Assembly (NCBI GenBank): GCA_037968835.1
Contig: JBBKWG010000230.1
Span: forward strand, 1 to 6,376
Length of the DNA: 6,376 nt
Source: JBBKWG01 sp037968835
GTDB taxonomy: Bacteria; Pseudomonadota; Alphaproteobacteria; Rhodobacterales; Rhodobacteraceae
Reading direction: 5' to 3'
Made by a program: the position numbers and the translations under genes. This document shows, in pieces, positions 1 through 6,065 of this stretch. The notes below the pieces were generated by a model, which was not told the DNA's origin, made no database searches, and was given only the letters and a program-made list of their open reading frames with translations. The number at the start of each line of letters is the position of its first letter. Within the stretch, counting starts at the first letter, position 1.

Positions 1-191
1 CCCGCACCGCTTTCGAGCAGCGGCAGGGCTTGAAGCATCTTGCAGGATGACCGCGGCAGGACAACCCGATCCGGGTCGCCCCAGGCTTGCACGATTTCAC
101 CTTTGTGGTCGGCGATGACGGCATGTCCGGTGTGTTGGGATTCGAGAAACGGACCACGAAAAATCTCGACCATGGGCGCGGGAGCAGGCAT
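1..191 (-). CDS. L-asparaginase II family protein (Rhizobium etli type), N-terminal part, cut by window edge
   Basis: This is the 5' end of a gene read on the minus strand. It gives 63 residues starting MPAPAPMVEIFRGPF and continues beyond position 1. The segment EIFRGPFLESQHTGHAVIADHKGEIV, followed by AWGDPDRVVLPRSSCKMLQALPLLESGA, is the characteristic N-terminus of the type II asparaginase family first described in Rhizobium etli (Pfam Asparaginase_II). That family is unrelated to the E. coli AnsA/AnsB fold. Family members hydrolyse L-asparagine to aspartate and ammonia, probably in the cytoplasm, and no signal peptide is visible here. The S48-x-x-K51 tandem in RSSCKM matches the Ser-Lys pair that the family uses in its active site. 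The start at 189-191 is supported by AAGGAG four bases upstream; M7 is an alternative. The gene is divergent from the IalB-family gene across 165 bp. Recognition is confident, but the C-terminal two-thirds, including the other catalytic residues, cannot be seen. Confidence 0.88.
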   Translation of the reverse strand, partial: MPAPAPMVEIFRGPFLESQHTGHAVIADHKGEIVQAWGDPDRVVLPRSSCKMLQALPLLESGA

Positions 192-195
192 CGGT

Positions 196-201
196 CTCCT
201 T
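196..201 (-). promoter_or_regulatory. Ribosome binding site of the asparaginase gene
   Basis: On the minus strand the sequence reads AAGGAG followed by ACCG and then ATG. This near-perfect Shine-Dalgarno at a 4-base spacing supports the start at 191 over the internal Met at codon 7. Confidence 0.7.
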
Positions 202-273
202 CAGCTTCGATCACGGCAATTTTCCGCCGCGGGGGGTTCCATCTTTCGGCGCAGATACGCTATTGATCGGCCA

Positions 274-302
274 TTGATAAGGGGCATTTCCGGGCTTCCC
301 AA
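274..302 (-). promoter_or_regulatory. Candidate sigma-70-type promoter for the asparaginase gene
   Basis: On the minus strand TTGGGA (297-302) is separated by 17 bases from TATCAA (274-279), with four of six consensus matches in each box. It would give a leader of about 75 bases before the start at 191. It lies in the only gap that can hold the promoters of both divergent genes. The assignment rests on pattern only, and no comparable box pair stands out for the plus-strand IalB gene. Confidence 0.3.
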
Positions 303-356
303 GGCCGAATCCAGATCGGCGCGGGGTTTCCGGGGCAACGGCAGGAAGAGATCCGG

Positions 357-881
357 ATGACACGGACGATAGCATTTATAGCTGCGGCGACGCTGGCGAT
401 GACAGCAAGTCAGGGCATCGCGCAGGAAGAAACGAACCGGGTAGCGTCCGATACTGACTGGGCGGTCTTCGAGGGCAACGATCCCAAGGAATGTTGGGCC
501 GTCACCGCACCGAAGGAAACCGTCAATACGCGCGATGGCCGGGTGGTTTCGGTTCGACGCGGCGATGTGCTTTTGTTCGTCACCTACCGGCCCGAGCAAA
601 GCGTTCAGGGCGAGGTCAGCTATACCGGCGGCTATCCATTCGCAGAAGGCTCGACGGTTACCCTGGAGGTCGGCGGCTCGACGTTCGAACTGTTTACCGA
701 GGGTGAATATGCGTGGCCTGCGACGCCAACCGACGATCAGAAGATCGTCACGGCGATGAAGCGCGGATCGAACGCGGTGCTCAGCGCACGTTCGTCGCGC
801 GGAACCCGGACGCAGGACACGTTCTCGCTTCTGGGTGCGACGTCGATGATCGAAGACGCCGGAAATCGCTGCGTCCAGTAG
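357..881 (+). CDS. Invasion-associated locus B (IalB) family secreted protein
   Basis: The 174-residue product has a short basic N-terminus (MTRT), a hydrophobic core (IAFIAAATLAM) and a likely signal-peptidase site after GIA (residues 20-22), so the mature protein should be periplasmic or outer-surface. The body matches the IalB family as it occurs in Rhodobacterales: DWAVFEGNDPKECWAV, ETVNTRDG, LLFVTYRP, SYTGGYPF, FELFTEGEYAWPATP and KIVTAMKRG. It looks mostly beta-stranded. Two cysteines, C46 and C172, are the only ones after the signal region and could form a disulfide. The name comes from Bartonella IalB, linked to erythrocyte invasion; in free-living marine or soil relatives no such role is implied and the function is unknown. 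The start has AGGAAGAG (343-350) six bases upstream. The next gene, rlmN, follows after 85 bp on the same strand. Family assignment is firm; function is not. Confidence 0.88.
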   Translation: MTRTIAFIAAATLAMTASQGIAQEETNRVASDTDWAVFEGNDPKECWAVTAPKETVNTRDGRVVSVRRGDVLLFVTYRPEQSVQGEVSYTGGYPFAEGSTVTLEVGGSTFELFTEGEYAWPATPTDDQKIVTAMKRGSNAVLSARSSRGTRTQDTFSLLGATSMIEDAGNRCVQ

Positions 882-914
882 CATCGCCGGACTACCTAGC
901 CCAATTGTTTGCCT

Positions 915-943
915 TTGGCTTTTCCGCATGAAGTGCCTATATG
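915..943 (+). promoter_or_regulatory. Candidate promoter for rlmN
   Basis: TTGGCT (915-920) lies 17 bases upstream of TATATG (938-943). Initiation would fall near 950, leaving a leader of only about 16 bases that still contains AGGA at 956-959. The box pair sits in the 85-bp gap after the IalB-family gene, where I find no hairpin with a T-tract. Read-through from the upstream gene therefore also remains possible. Confidence 0.4.
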
Positions 944-966
944 GGGCGCTCAATCAGGAATAGGCC

Positions 967-2148
967 ATGACCGCAGACGCACCGATCACACAGGATGTCC
1001 TGACCATCCCCCGCAAGCTTCCTGCGGGCCCGGTGAATATTGTCGGTCTGACCCGCGATCAACTGCGCGAAGCGTTGATCGGTGTTGGCACAGCCGAAAA
1101 GCAGGCCAGGATGCGGGTCAATCAGATCTGGCAATGGCTGTATTTCTGGGGCGTGCGCGATTTCGAATCGATGACCAACCTCGCGAAACCCTATCGCACC
1201 ATGCTTGCCGAGAACTTCGTCATTACACTCCCCGAAGTCGTTAGCCGGGATGTCAGCACAGATGGCACCCGCAAATACCTGGTGCGCATTGCCGGTGGGC
1301 ATGAGGTCGAGGTCGTCTACATCCCCGAAACCGACCGGGGAACGCTGTGCATTTCATCGCAGGTCGGCTGCACGCTGACCTGTTCGTTCTGCCACACGGG
1401 AACGCAAAAGCTGGTCCGCAACCTGACCGCCGGTGAAATCGTCGGCCAGATCATGGTCGCGCGCGATGATCTGGGTGAATGGCCAACACATGGTCAGGGG
1501 TCGGGCGAAACGCCCCGTCTGCTGTCCAATATCGTGCTGATGGGCATGGGCGAGCCGCTTTATAATTTCGAAGCCGTCCGCGACGCGATGAAGATCGCGA
1601 TGGATCCGGAAGGGATCAGCCTCAGCCGTCGACGCATAACCTTGTCGACAAGCGGCGTTGTGCCCGAGATCGCCCGGACCGCCCAAGAGATCGGCTGCAT
1701 GTTGGCGATATCGTTTCATGCAACGACGGACGAGGTGCGCGACAAACTGGTGCCGATCAACAAGCGGTGGCCGATTTCCGACTTGCTGGACGCCTTGCGG
1801 GCTTATCCGAAGGTATCGAATTCGGAGCGGATCACGTTCGAATACGTGATGTTGAAAGACGTCAATGACAGCGACGCCGACGCGCGGCGGCTGGTCGAAT
1901 TGATCCGCGGCATACCGGCAAAGATCAACCTGATCCCGTTCAATGAATGGCCGGGCGCGCCCTATGAGCGGTCAGACAAGAAGCGCATTCAGGCGTTTGC
2001 CGACGTCATCTACAAGGCAGGTTATGCAAGCCCGATCCGCACGCCGCGCGGCGAGGATATCATGGCCGCATGTGGGCAGCTAAAATCGGCGACGGAACGC
2101 GCGCGAAAGAATCGCGCGCAAATCGCCGCCGATGCAGGTTTAGAGTAA
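967..2148 (+). CDS. rlmN: Dual-specificity RNA methyltransferase RlmN (23S rRNA A2503 / tRNA A37, C2)
   Basis: This 393-residue radical-SAM enzyme puts a methyl group on C2 of adenine 2503 in 23S rRNA and of adenine 37 in some tRNAs, a change that tunes the peptidyl-transferase region and decoding. The radical-SAM motif C135-x3-C139-x2-C142 (CTLTCSFC) should bind the 4Fe-4S cluster. It is followed by HTGTQKLVRNLTAGEIVGQI. The conserved cysteine in AACGQL, C369, corresponds to the methyl-carrying catalytic cysteine of E. coli RlmN (C355). E115 (HEVEVVYIP) and C128 (TLCISSQ) align with E. coli E105 and C118. MGMGEPLYN (192-200), ITLSTSGVVP and INLIPFNEWPG are further family blocks. RlmN rather than Cfr is favoured by the overall sequence and by the N-terminal IWQWLYFWGVRDFESMTNL domain. 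The start has AGGA seven bases upstream. All catalytic elements are present and the length is normal for alphaproteobacterial RlmN. Confidence 0.97.
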   Translation: MTADAPITQDVLTIPRKLPAGPVNIVGLTRDQLREALIGVGTAEKQARMRVNQIWQWLYFWGVRDFESMTNLAKPYRTMLAENFVITLPEVVSRDVSTDGTRKYLVRIAGGHEVEVVYIPETDRGTLCISSQVGCTLTCSFCHTGTQKLVRNLTAGEIVGQIMVARDDLGEWPTHGQGSGETPRLLSNIVLMGMGEPLYNFEAVRDAMKIAMDPEGISLSRRRITLSTSGVVPEIARTAQEIGCMLAISFHATTDEVRDKLVPINKRWPISDLLDALRAYPKVSNSERITFEYVMLKDVNDSDADARRLVELIRGIPAKINLIPFNEWPGAPYERSDKKRIQAFADVIYKAGYASPIRTPRGEDIMAACGQLKSATERARKNRAQIAADAGLE

Positions 2149-2150
2149 CC

Positions 2151-2393
2151 TCAGCTTCGGATTTTTCCCACGATCCACAGCAAGACCACTGCGCCGATCG
2201 TGGCGATGATCAAAGCTCCGATGAAGCCGCTGCCGCCGAGGCCCATCAAGCTGGCGAGAAAGCCGCCGATGTAAGCTCCGATCACGCCAACAACCAGGTT
2301 CATCAGCAACCCGTGATCGCGTTTCATAATTTTTTCGGCGATAAAGCCGGCAAGAAGGCCGACGATTAGAAAAGCAAACCAACCAAGTCCCAT
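2151..2393 (-). CDS. GlsB/YeaQ/YmgE family (transglycosylase-associated type) small membrane protein
   Basis: The 80-residue, very hydrophobic protein should have three membrane helices, at roughly residues 3-21, 31-50 and 56-75. Glycine motifs typical of the family are GLLAGFIAEKIMK, NLVVGVIGAYIGGFL and GLGGSGFIGALIIATIGAVVLLWIVGKI. The Pfam name is transglycosylase-associated protein, but no enzymatic role is established. Enterobacterial members are stress-responsive inner-membrane proteins. The start has AAAGGA seven bases upstream (2401-2406). Its stop codon lies 2 bp from the rlmN stop on the opposite strand. It is downstream of the LOG-family gene on the same strand with a 98-bp gap that contains a possible promoter of its own. 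Family recognition is firm from sequence pattern; molecular function is unknown. Confidence 0.92.
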   Translation of the reverse strand: MGLGWFAFLIVGLLAGFIAEKIMKRDHGLLMNLVVGVIGAYIGGFLASLMGLGGSGFIGALIIATIGAVVLLWIVGKIRS

Positions 2394-2424
2394 GACACTG
2401 TCCTTTCACGACATTTCAATTGTG

Positions 2425-2450
2425 AACGCCTGTCTTGCAACAATGGTTCA
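2425..2450 (-). promoter_or_regulatory. Candidate ECF (EcfG-like) promoter in front of the GlsB/YeaQ-type gene
   Basis: On the minus strand TGAAC (2446-2450) and CGTT (2425-2428) are separated by exactly 17 bases. This is one mismatch from the GGAAC-N16/17-CGTT consensus used by the alphaproteobacterial general-stress sigma factor EcfG. The -10-like element is 31 bases upstream of the start codon at 2393, a normal distance, and the gene belongs to a stress-linked family. The first base of the consensus is wrong and the two boxes also form a short inverted repeat (TGAAC/GTTCA), so an operator or chance are real alternatives. Confidence 0.25.
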
Positions 2451-2491
2451 ACGCAAAGTCGCCAGAACGCAAGGAAAGACATACGGTTTTT

Positions 2492-3340
2492 TCAAACAGC
2501 GGCTCTGATCGTGACTGGAGCGGCCGACCGTGCGTTCCATGTATCTATCGCCGCCAGTGCTTCATCGGCGGTTTCCACGATCTTGAAAAGCTCCAGATCC
2601 GCGGGCGATATTGTTCCAGCGTCTTCGAGTGCCTTCCAGTTGATTATGCGCTCCCAGAAATCGCGACCGAACAGAAGAAACGGCACCGGCTTCATTCGCC
2701 CGGTCTGGATCAGTGTCAGCGATTCGAACAACTCATCCAATGTGCCGAACCCGCCGGGAAAGACGACAACCGCGGCCGCGCGCATCAGGAAGTGCATCTT
2801 GCGAATGCCGAAATAGTGAAAATTGAAGGCGAGGTCCGGCGTGACATAGGAATTGGGCGCCTGTTCGTGAGGCAGCACGATGTTCAGCCCGATGGACACG
2901 CCGCCCGCGTCCTGCGCACCGCGGTTTCCGGCTTCCATGACACCCGGTCCGCCGCCCGTGACGACGACATTTTCGCCTTTACCTTCGGCCATTGACCGTT
3001 CCGTCACCAATCGCGCGAACCGTCGCGCTTCGTCATAGAAACGGCTGAGCTCGGCCAGCGTTTCGGTCCGGGCCGTGTCCTTTTGGCTGGGCGGCGGAAT
3101 TCTTGCACCGCCGAAAAGCACGATCGTCGATGTGATGCCGTATTCCGCCATCAGCATTTCCGGTTTCAACAGTTCCAGTTGCAACCGCACGGGGCGCAAT
3201 TCGTCGCGACAAAGGAAGTCGGGGTCGGCAAAGGCAAGCCGATAGGACGGGGACCGCGTCTGTGGTGTGTCGGGAATTTCGCGCGCTTGCTCTACATCTT
3301 CATGGGCATCGCGAAATCTGCGCTGGCGATCGTCCTTCAT
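2492..3340 (-). CDS. TIGR00730/LOG-family Rossmann-fold protein (putative nucleoside-monophosphate phosphoribohydrolase)
   Basis: The 282-residue protein carries the LOG (lysine-decarboxylase-like) signature. GGGPGVMEAGNRGA lies at residues 129-142, FHYFGIRKMHFLMRAA at about 174-190, and the phosphate/ribose-binding PGGFGTLDE at 195-203. Characterised LOG proteins release the base from nucleoside 5'-monophosphates, making free cytokinins in plants and some bacteria; the old annotation as lysine decarboxylase is wrong. This copy has about 75 residues before LFGGARIP (75-82), including SYRLAFADPDFLCRDELRPVRLQLELLKPE. It is therefore the long form common in alphaproteobacteria, not the short LOG form of about 190 residues. 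The frame stays open for 82 codons upstream of 3340, but that part would overlap the divergent dehydratase and lacks family sequence. The Met at 3338-3340 has AAGGAG six bases upstream and is preferred. Substrate is unknown. Confidence 0.92.
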   Translation of the reverse strand: MKDDRQRRFRDAHEDVEQAREIPDTPQTRSPSYRLAFADPDFLCRDELRPVRLQLELLKPEMLMAEYGITSTIVLFGGARIPPPSQKDTARTETLAELSRFYDEARRFARLVTERSMAEGKGENVVVTGGGPGVMEAGNRGAQDAGGVSIGLNIVLPHEQAPNSYVTPDLAFNFHYFGIRKMHFLMRAAAVVVFPGGFGTLDELFESLTLIQTGRMKPVPFLLFGRDFWERIINWKALEDAGTISPADLELFKIVETADEALAAIDTWNARSAAPVTIRAAV

Positions 3341-3346
3341 GCACGG

Positions 3347-3352
3347 CTCCTT
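3347..3352 (-). promoter_or_regulatory. Ribosome binding site that fixes the LOG-family gene start
   Basis: The minus strand reads AAGGAG, six bases, then ATG at 3340. This strong Shine-Dalgarno argues against using the in-frame Met at 3586, which lies deep inside the opposite-strand dehydratase gene. Confidence 0.75.
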
Positions 3353-3401
3353 GTCACTTCGACCTTCTGCATGGCAGGAAGGCCAGAACTTGTCCAATGG
3401 C

Positions 3402-3407
3402 AGGAGG
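3402..3407 (+). promoter_or_regulatory. Ribosome binding site that fixes the dehydratase start
   Basis: AGGAGG lies six bases before the ATG at 3414. The frame is open upstream to a Met at 3267, but that extension would overlap the LOG-family gene and has no dehydratase-family sequence, so 3414 is the better start. Confidence 0.75.
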
Positions 3408-3413
3408 CGACGG

Positions 3414-4340
3414 ATGGAAATTCCAACACAAGACGATATCCTGTTGGCGGCGATGCGCATTGAGGGACGTATCCACGTCACGCCGGTGATGACGACATCC
3501 GCGCTTGGGACCGGCCGGGCAATCGACGTGAAACTGGAGAACACGCAACTCGCGGGCAGCTTCAAGGTTCGGGGCGCTTTCAACACCTTGCTGGCCTCTG
3601 AAGTGCCGACTGCGGGGGTAGTCGCGGCCTCCGGTGGAAATCACGGCGCAGCGGTGGCTTACGCCGCGCGCGCGCTTGGACATCCGGCGACGATCTTCGT
3701 TCCCGAATTGGCGGGGCCGTCCAAGATAGCCCTGATCAGACAGACCGGCGCGGATCTACATGTCGTGGAAGGAGTATATTCGGATGCCCTGACGGCGGCG
3801 CAGTCCCACGAGAGGGAAACCGGCGCGATGCAGATCCACGCCTATGACGCTCCGCTGACCGTCGCCGGACAAGGAACGCTGATGCACGAGTGGGAATTGC
3901 AGGGGCTGGAGGCCGATACAATCCTGATCGCAGTCGGTGGTGGCGGGCTGATCGCGGGGGCGATGGCTTGGCTGAAGGGCCGCCGCCGCATCGTCGCGGT
4001 CGAACCCGAACTCGCGCCGACGCTTCACGAAGCCTTGGTTAACGGTCCAGAGACCGAAGTCGAGGTTGGTGGTATCGCCGCCAATGCCCTGGGTGCGCGG
4101 CGAATAGGGCGTATTTGCCATGACCTTGCCAAGGCGCATGGAATTCAAAGCGTCCTTGTGCCGGATGTAGCTATTGCTGAGGCGCAGGCGCAGCTATGGC
4201 GGGGTTTGCGGCAATGGGTCGAACCAGCCGGTGCCGCGGCCCTCGCGGCGCTGAGTTCCGGTGCCTACAAGCCCGAACCCGATGAACGTGTGGCCGTGCT
4301 GATCTGTGGTGCCAATCCCGCGCCCGGTCCCTTTGACTGA
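3414..4340 (+). CDS. Threonine/serine dehydratase, PLP-dependent fold type II
   Basis: The 308-residue product is a complete catalytic domain of the threonine dehydratase/serine racemase group, which uses pyridoxal phosphate to deaminate L-threonine to 2-oxobutanoate or L-serine to pyruvate. Visible elements in order: N-terminal helix and VTPVMTTSAL, KLENTQLAGSFKVRGA with the PLP Schiff-base lysine K51, the substrate loop SGGNHG (73-78), GQGTLMHEW, the glycine-rich phosphate loop GGGGL (175-179), AVEPE, EPAGAAALAAL, and CGAN near the C-terminus with C298 at the usual position facing the pyridine nitrogen. There is no C-terminal ACT domain, so isoleucine feedback control as in biosynthetic IlvA is not expected. 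A catabolic or housekeeping role is more likely. Related EutB-type dehydratases of hydroxyectoine breakdown are similar in size, but no ectoine genes are nearby. The gene precedes dapD by 63 bp. Confidence 0.9.
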   Translation: MEIPTQDDILLAAMRIEGRIHVTPVMTTSALGTGRAIDVKLENTQLAGSFKVRGAFNTLLASEVPTAGVVAASGGNHGAAVAYAARALGHPATIFVPELAGPSKIALIRQTGADLHVVEGVYSDALTAAQSHERETGAMQIHAYDAPLTVAGQGTLMHEWELQGLEADTILIAVGGGGLIAGAMAWLKGRRRIVAVEPELAPTLHEALVNGPETEVEVGGIAANALGARRIGRICHDLAKAHGIQSVLVPDVAIAEAQAQLWRGLRQWVEPAGAAALAALSSGAYKPEPDERVAVLICGANPAPGPFD

Positions 4341-4403
4341 TTGCCCCTGAAGGGCTCGCAGGCTATGTCGCCGCCAGTGATATGACGCAAAGGAAACCGA
4401 TTC

Positions 4404-5231
4404 ATGTCGAATGCCCAGCTAGAAGCCGCAATCGAATCCGCGTGGGAGAACCGTGACCAGATCTCTCCGGCAACGACCGGGGTGGCGCGCGATGCGATCG
4501 AAGATACCTTGAACGCGCTCGACAGTGGCAGCCTTCGTGTGGCCGAGCGTGGCGAAGACGGTGTCTGGAGCGTCAATCAGTGGGCCAAGAAGGCGGTTCT
4601 ACTGGGGTTCCGACTGAAGGACATGGAGCGGCAGGAGGGCGGTCCGCAAGGCGGCGGCTGGTGGGACAAGGTCGACAGCAAGTTCAAGGGTTGGGGCGAC
4701 AATCAGTGGAAGGCAGCAGGTTTTCGCGCCGTTCCTTCTGCGGTGGTTCGCAAGTCCGCCTACATCGCGCCGAACGTCGTGCTGATGCCGTCGTTCGTCA
4801 ATCTGGGAGCCTATGTCGATTCCGGCACCATGGTCGATACCTGGGCGACGGTTGGGTCGTGCGCGCAGATCGGCAAGAATGTTCACCTCTCGGGTGGCGT
4901 CGGAATCGGTGGGGTTCTGGAACCGATGCAGGCCGGGCCGACGATCATCGAAGACAATTGCTTTATCGGTGCGCGTTCGGAAGTCGTCGAAGGGTGCATC
5001 GTGCGCGAAGGCTCGGTTCTGGGGATGGGCGTGTTCATAGGCCAGTCCACAAAGATCGTGGATCGCGACACCGGCGAGGTCATGTATGGCGAAGTGCCGC
5101 CATATTCGGTGGTTGTCGCAGGCTCGATGCCGAGCAAGAACAACATCAACCTCTACTGCGCCGTCATCGTCAAACGCGTCGACGAACGCACACGCTCGAA
5201 AACCGGTATCAACGAGCTTCTTCGGGATTGA
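4404..5231 (+). CDS. dapD: 2,3,4,5-tetrahydropyridine-2,6-dicarboxylate N-succinyltransferase
   Basis: DapD transfers succinyl from succinyl-CoA to tetrahydrodipicolinate in the succinylase branch of diaminopimelate/lysine synthesis, feeding both peptidoglycan and protein. At 275 residues it matches the usual length (274 in E. coli). Residues 1-105 form the N-terminal helical domain (VNQWAKKAVLLGFRLKD, WWDKVDSKFKGWG). Residues of about 110-240 form the left-handed beta-helix built of hexapeptide repeats: AYIAPNVVLMPSFVNLGAYVDSGTMVDTWATVGSCAQIGKNVHLSGGVGIGGVLEP, then EDNCFIGARSEVVEGCIVREGSVLGMGVFIG. The C-terminal NLYCAVIVKRVDERTRSKTGINELLRD is canonical and ends at the usual point. The active form is a cytoplasmic trimer in known homologues. 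AAGGA (4390-4394) lies nine bases before the start. It follows the dehydratase gene by 63 bp with no clear terminator between, so co-transcription is possible. Confidence 0.97.
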   Translation: MSNAQLEAAIESAWENRDQISPATTGVARDAIEDTLNALDSGSLRVAERGEDGVWSVNQWAKKAVLLGFRLKDMERQEGGPQGGGWWDKVDSKFKGWGDNQWKAAGFRAVPSAVVRKSAYIAPNVVLMPSFVNLGAYVDSGTMVDTWATVGSCAQIGKNVHLSGGVGIGGVLEPMQAGPTIIEDNCFIGARSEVVEGCIVREGSVLGMGVFIGQSTKIVDRDTGEVMYGEVPPYSVVVAGSMPSKNNINLYCAVIVKRVDERTRSKTGINELLRD

Positions 5232-5249
5232 GCCTTAGAAGGCGTTTCG

Positions 5250-5277
5250 TTGAATATCACCGAATAAACCAGATAAC
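5250..5277 (+). promoter_or_regulatory. Candidate promoter for the 231-residue hypothetical gene
   Basis: TTGAAT (5250-5255) and GATAAC (5272-5277) are separated by 16 bases within an AT-richer patch of the 95-bp gap after dapD. Initiation near 5284 would give a leader of about 43 bases. Four of six consensus matches in each box and the local base composition favour it; no experimental support is visible. Confidence 0.33.
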
Positions 5278-5326
5278 GCCCACGATGTGCCGACATTCTG
5301 CCTTTGAGACGCGTTAGCTTCGCTGG

Positions 5327-6022
5327 ATGTTAACGAGTTCCGCGGATGTTTTCCGCACCCGGCAGGCGATCGGCGATTTGCGATCATACATACGCTCTGC
5401 CAGCGACACGACCATCGAGAGATTGGCCGCGGGTATTCCTGCGGCCGGCAAGGGAGCCAATGCGCGCGCGCAAATGCTGCGTGCCAGCCTTCAATCCGAT
5501 GCCCCGAGGTTCAAGTTGCCGCACGACGAACAGGTCTATACCGCTGTTCTTCTCGCAGCGGCGATGCCTGACGACGACTATCCTTCGTTCGCACTCGCGA
5601 CGGCACTGCTGTTGGCGGATTTGTTGAACGGCGGCGGGATGTTGGACGATCTCTATTGGAACTGGGAGACGTTTCAGGCTCAGTATCGGCTTGCGGATCC
5701 GCCGGTGCGTGCAGCGGTGATGAATGGATTTCGCACCGCCAGCCGAATCGGCCTTGTCAGCCTTGGTGCCGGCCCAACTGACGACGAATGCCTTACGCGC
5801 TCAAGCGATGCGGTTTTGCATTCGCTTCAGGGATCGGGTCGGCAGGACTTGGTGGCGATGATTGAAGTAGGTGTATCTGCCTCTGATGCCGGTCGGGCAT
5901 GGGTGCAGACCTGTGCACAAACGCAGTATGCAGTGAACGCCTTTCGATACCTGTATGAGCGAGCGGATTCGATTGCGCCGACGAACCCTTTGCATTCGCC
6001 CCTGATTCCCTGGCGCCACTGA
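5327..6022 (+). CDS. Uncharacterised protein, 231 residues
   Basis: I do not recognise this protein. It opens at the first possible ATG, since an in-frame TAG at 5315-5317 lies just upstream, but it has no good Shine-Dalgarno, so translation may be weak or coupled. The product looks soluble and mostly alpha-helical. It has no signal peptide and no clear membrane helix, although FALATALLLADLL (88-100) is a hydrophobic helix flanked by acidic turns (PDDDYP before, GGGMLDDLYWNWE after). Cysteines are only C155 and C196, so there is no metal-binding cluster. The PHDEQVYTAVLLAAAMPDDDYPSFALATALL region and the aromatic LDDLYWNWETFQAQY look like the most constrained parts. Codon use and GC bias resemble the neighbours, which supports real coding and vertical descent. 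It lies between dapD and another unknown gene on the same strand. Existence as a gene is likely; function is unknown. Confidence 0.75.
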   Translation: MLTSSADVFRTRQAIGDLRSYIRSASDTTIERLAAGIPAAGKGANARAQMLRASLQSDAPRFKLPHDEQVYTAVLLAAAMPDDDYPSFALATALLLADLLNGGGMLDDLYWNWETFQAQYRLADPPVRAAVMNGFRTASRIGLVSLGAGPTDDECLTRSSDAVLHSLQGSGRQDLVAMIEVGVSASDAGRAWVQTCAQTQYAVNAFRYLYERADSIAPTNPLHSPLIPWRH

Positions 6023-6065
6023 CAGCGACATGGACAAGACCGGATTGCGGCACTAGGCAGCGCGC

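Noticed and set aside
201..953. 250-codon open frame on the minus strand opposite the IalB-family gene
   Set aside because: It lies fully antisense to a gene with a signal peptide and clear family motifs. Its translation is rich in Arg, Cys and His, as expected for a shadow frame in GC-rich DNA, and resembles no protein I know.
3267..3413. 49-codon N-terminal extension of the dehydratase frame
   Set aside because: It overlaps the LOG-family coding region and shows no dehydratase homology; AGGAGG at proper spacing marks the Met at 3414.
3341..3586. 82-codon N-terminal extension of the LOG-family frame
   Set aside because: It is antisense to the conserved start of the dehydratase and lacks family sequence, and a strong Shine-Dalgarno precedes the Met at 3340.
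4342..4356. GCCC/GGGC hairpin after the dehydratase stop
   Set aside because: It is a four-pair stem with no T-tract, well within chance for GC-rich sequence.
4341..4384. Promoter-like TTGCCC-N17-TATGTC upstream of dapD
   Set aside because: Only three of six matches in each box, which is not better than background; dapD may be read from upstream.
5232..5243. GCCTTAGAAGGC hairpin just after the dapD stop as a terminator
   Set aside because: It has only four to five base pairs with a very short loop and is followed by GTTTCGTT rather than a run of T. It is too weak to call.
4580..5317. 245-codon plus-strand frame overlapping dapD
   Set aside because: It is a shifted-frame shadow of the DapD beta-helix coding region, with an Arg-rich composition and no recognisable domain.
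6030..6056. Eight-codon frame MDKTGLRH between the two hypothetical genes as a leader peptide
   Set aside because: It has no Shine-Dalgarno, no run of a regulatory amino acid and no attenuator-like hairpins. It is most likely chance.
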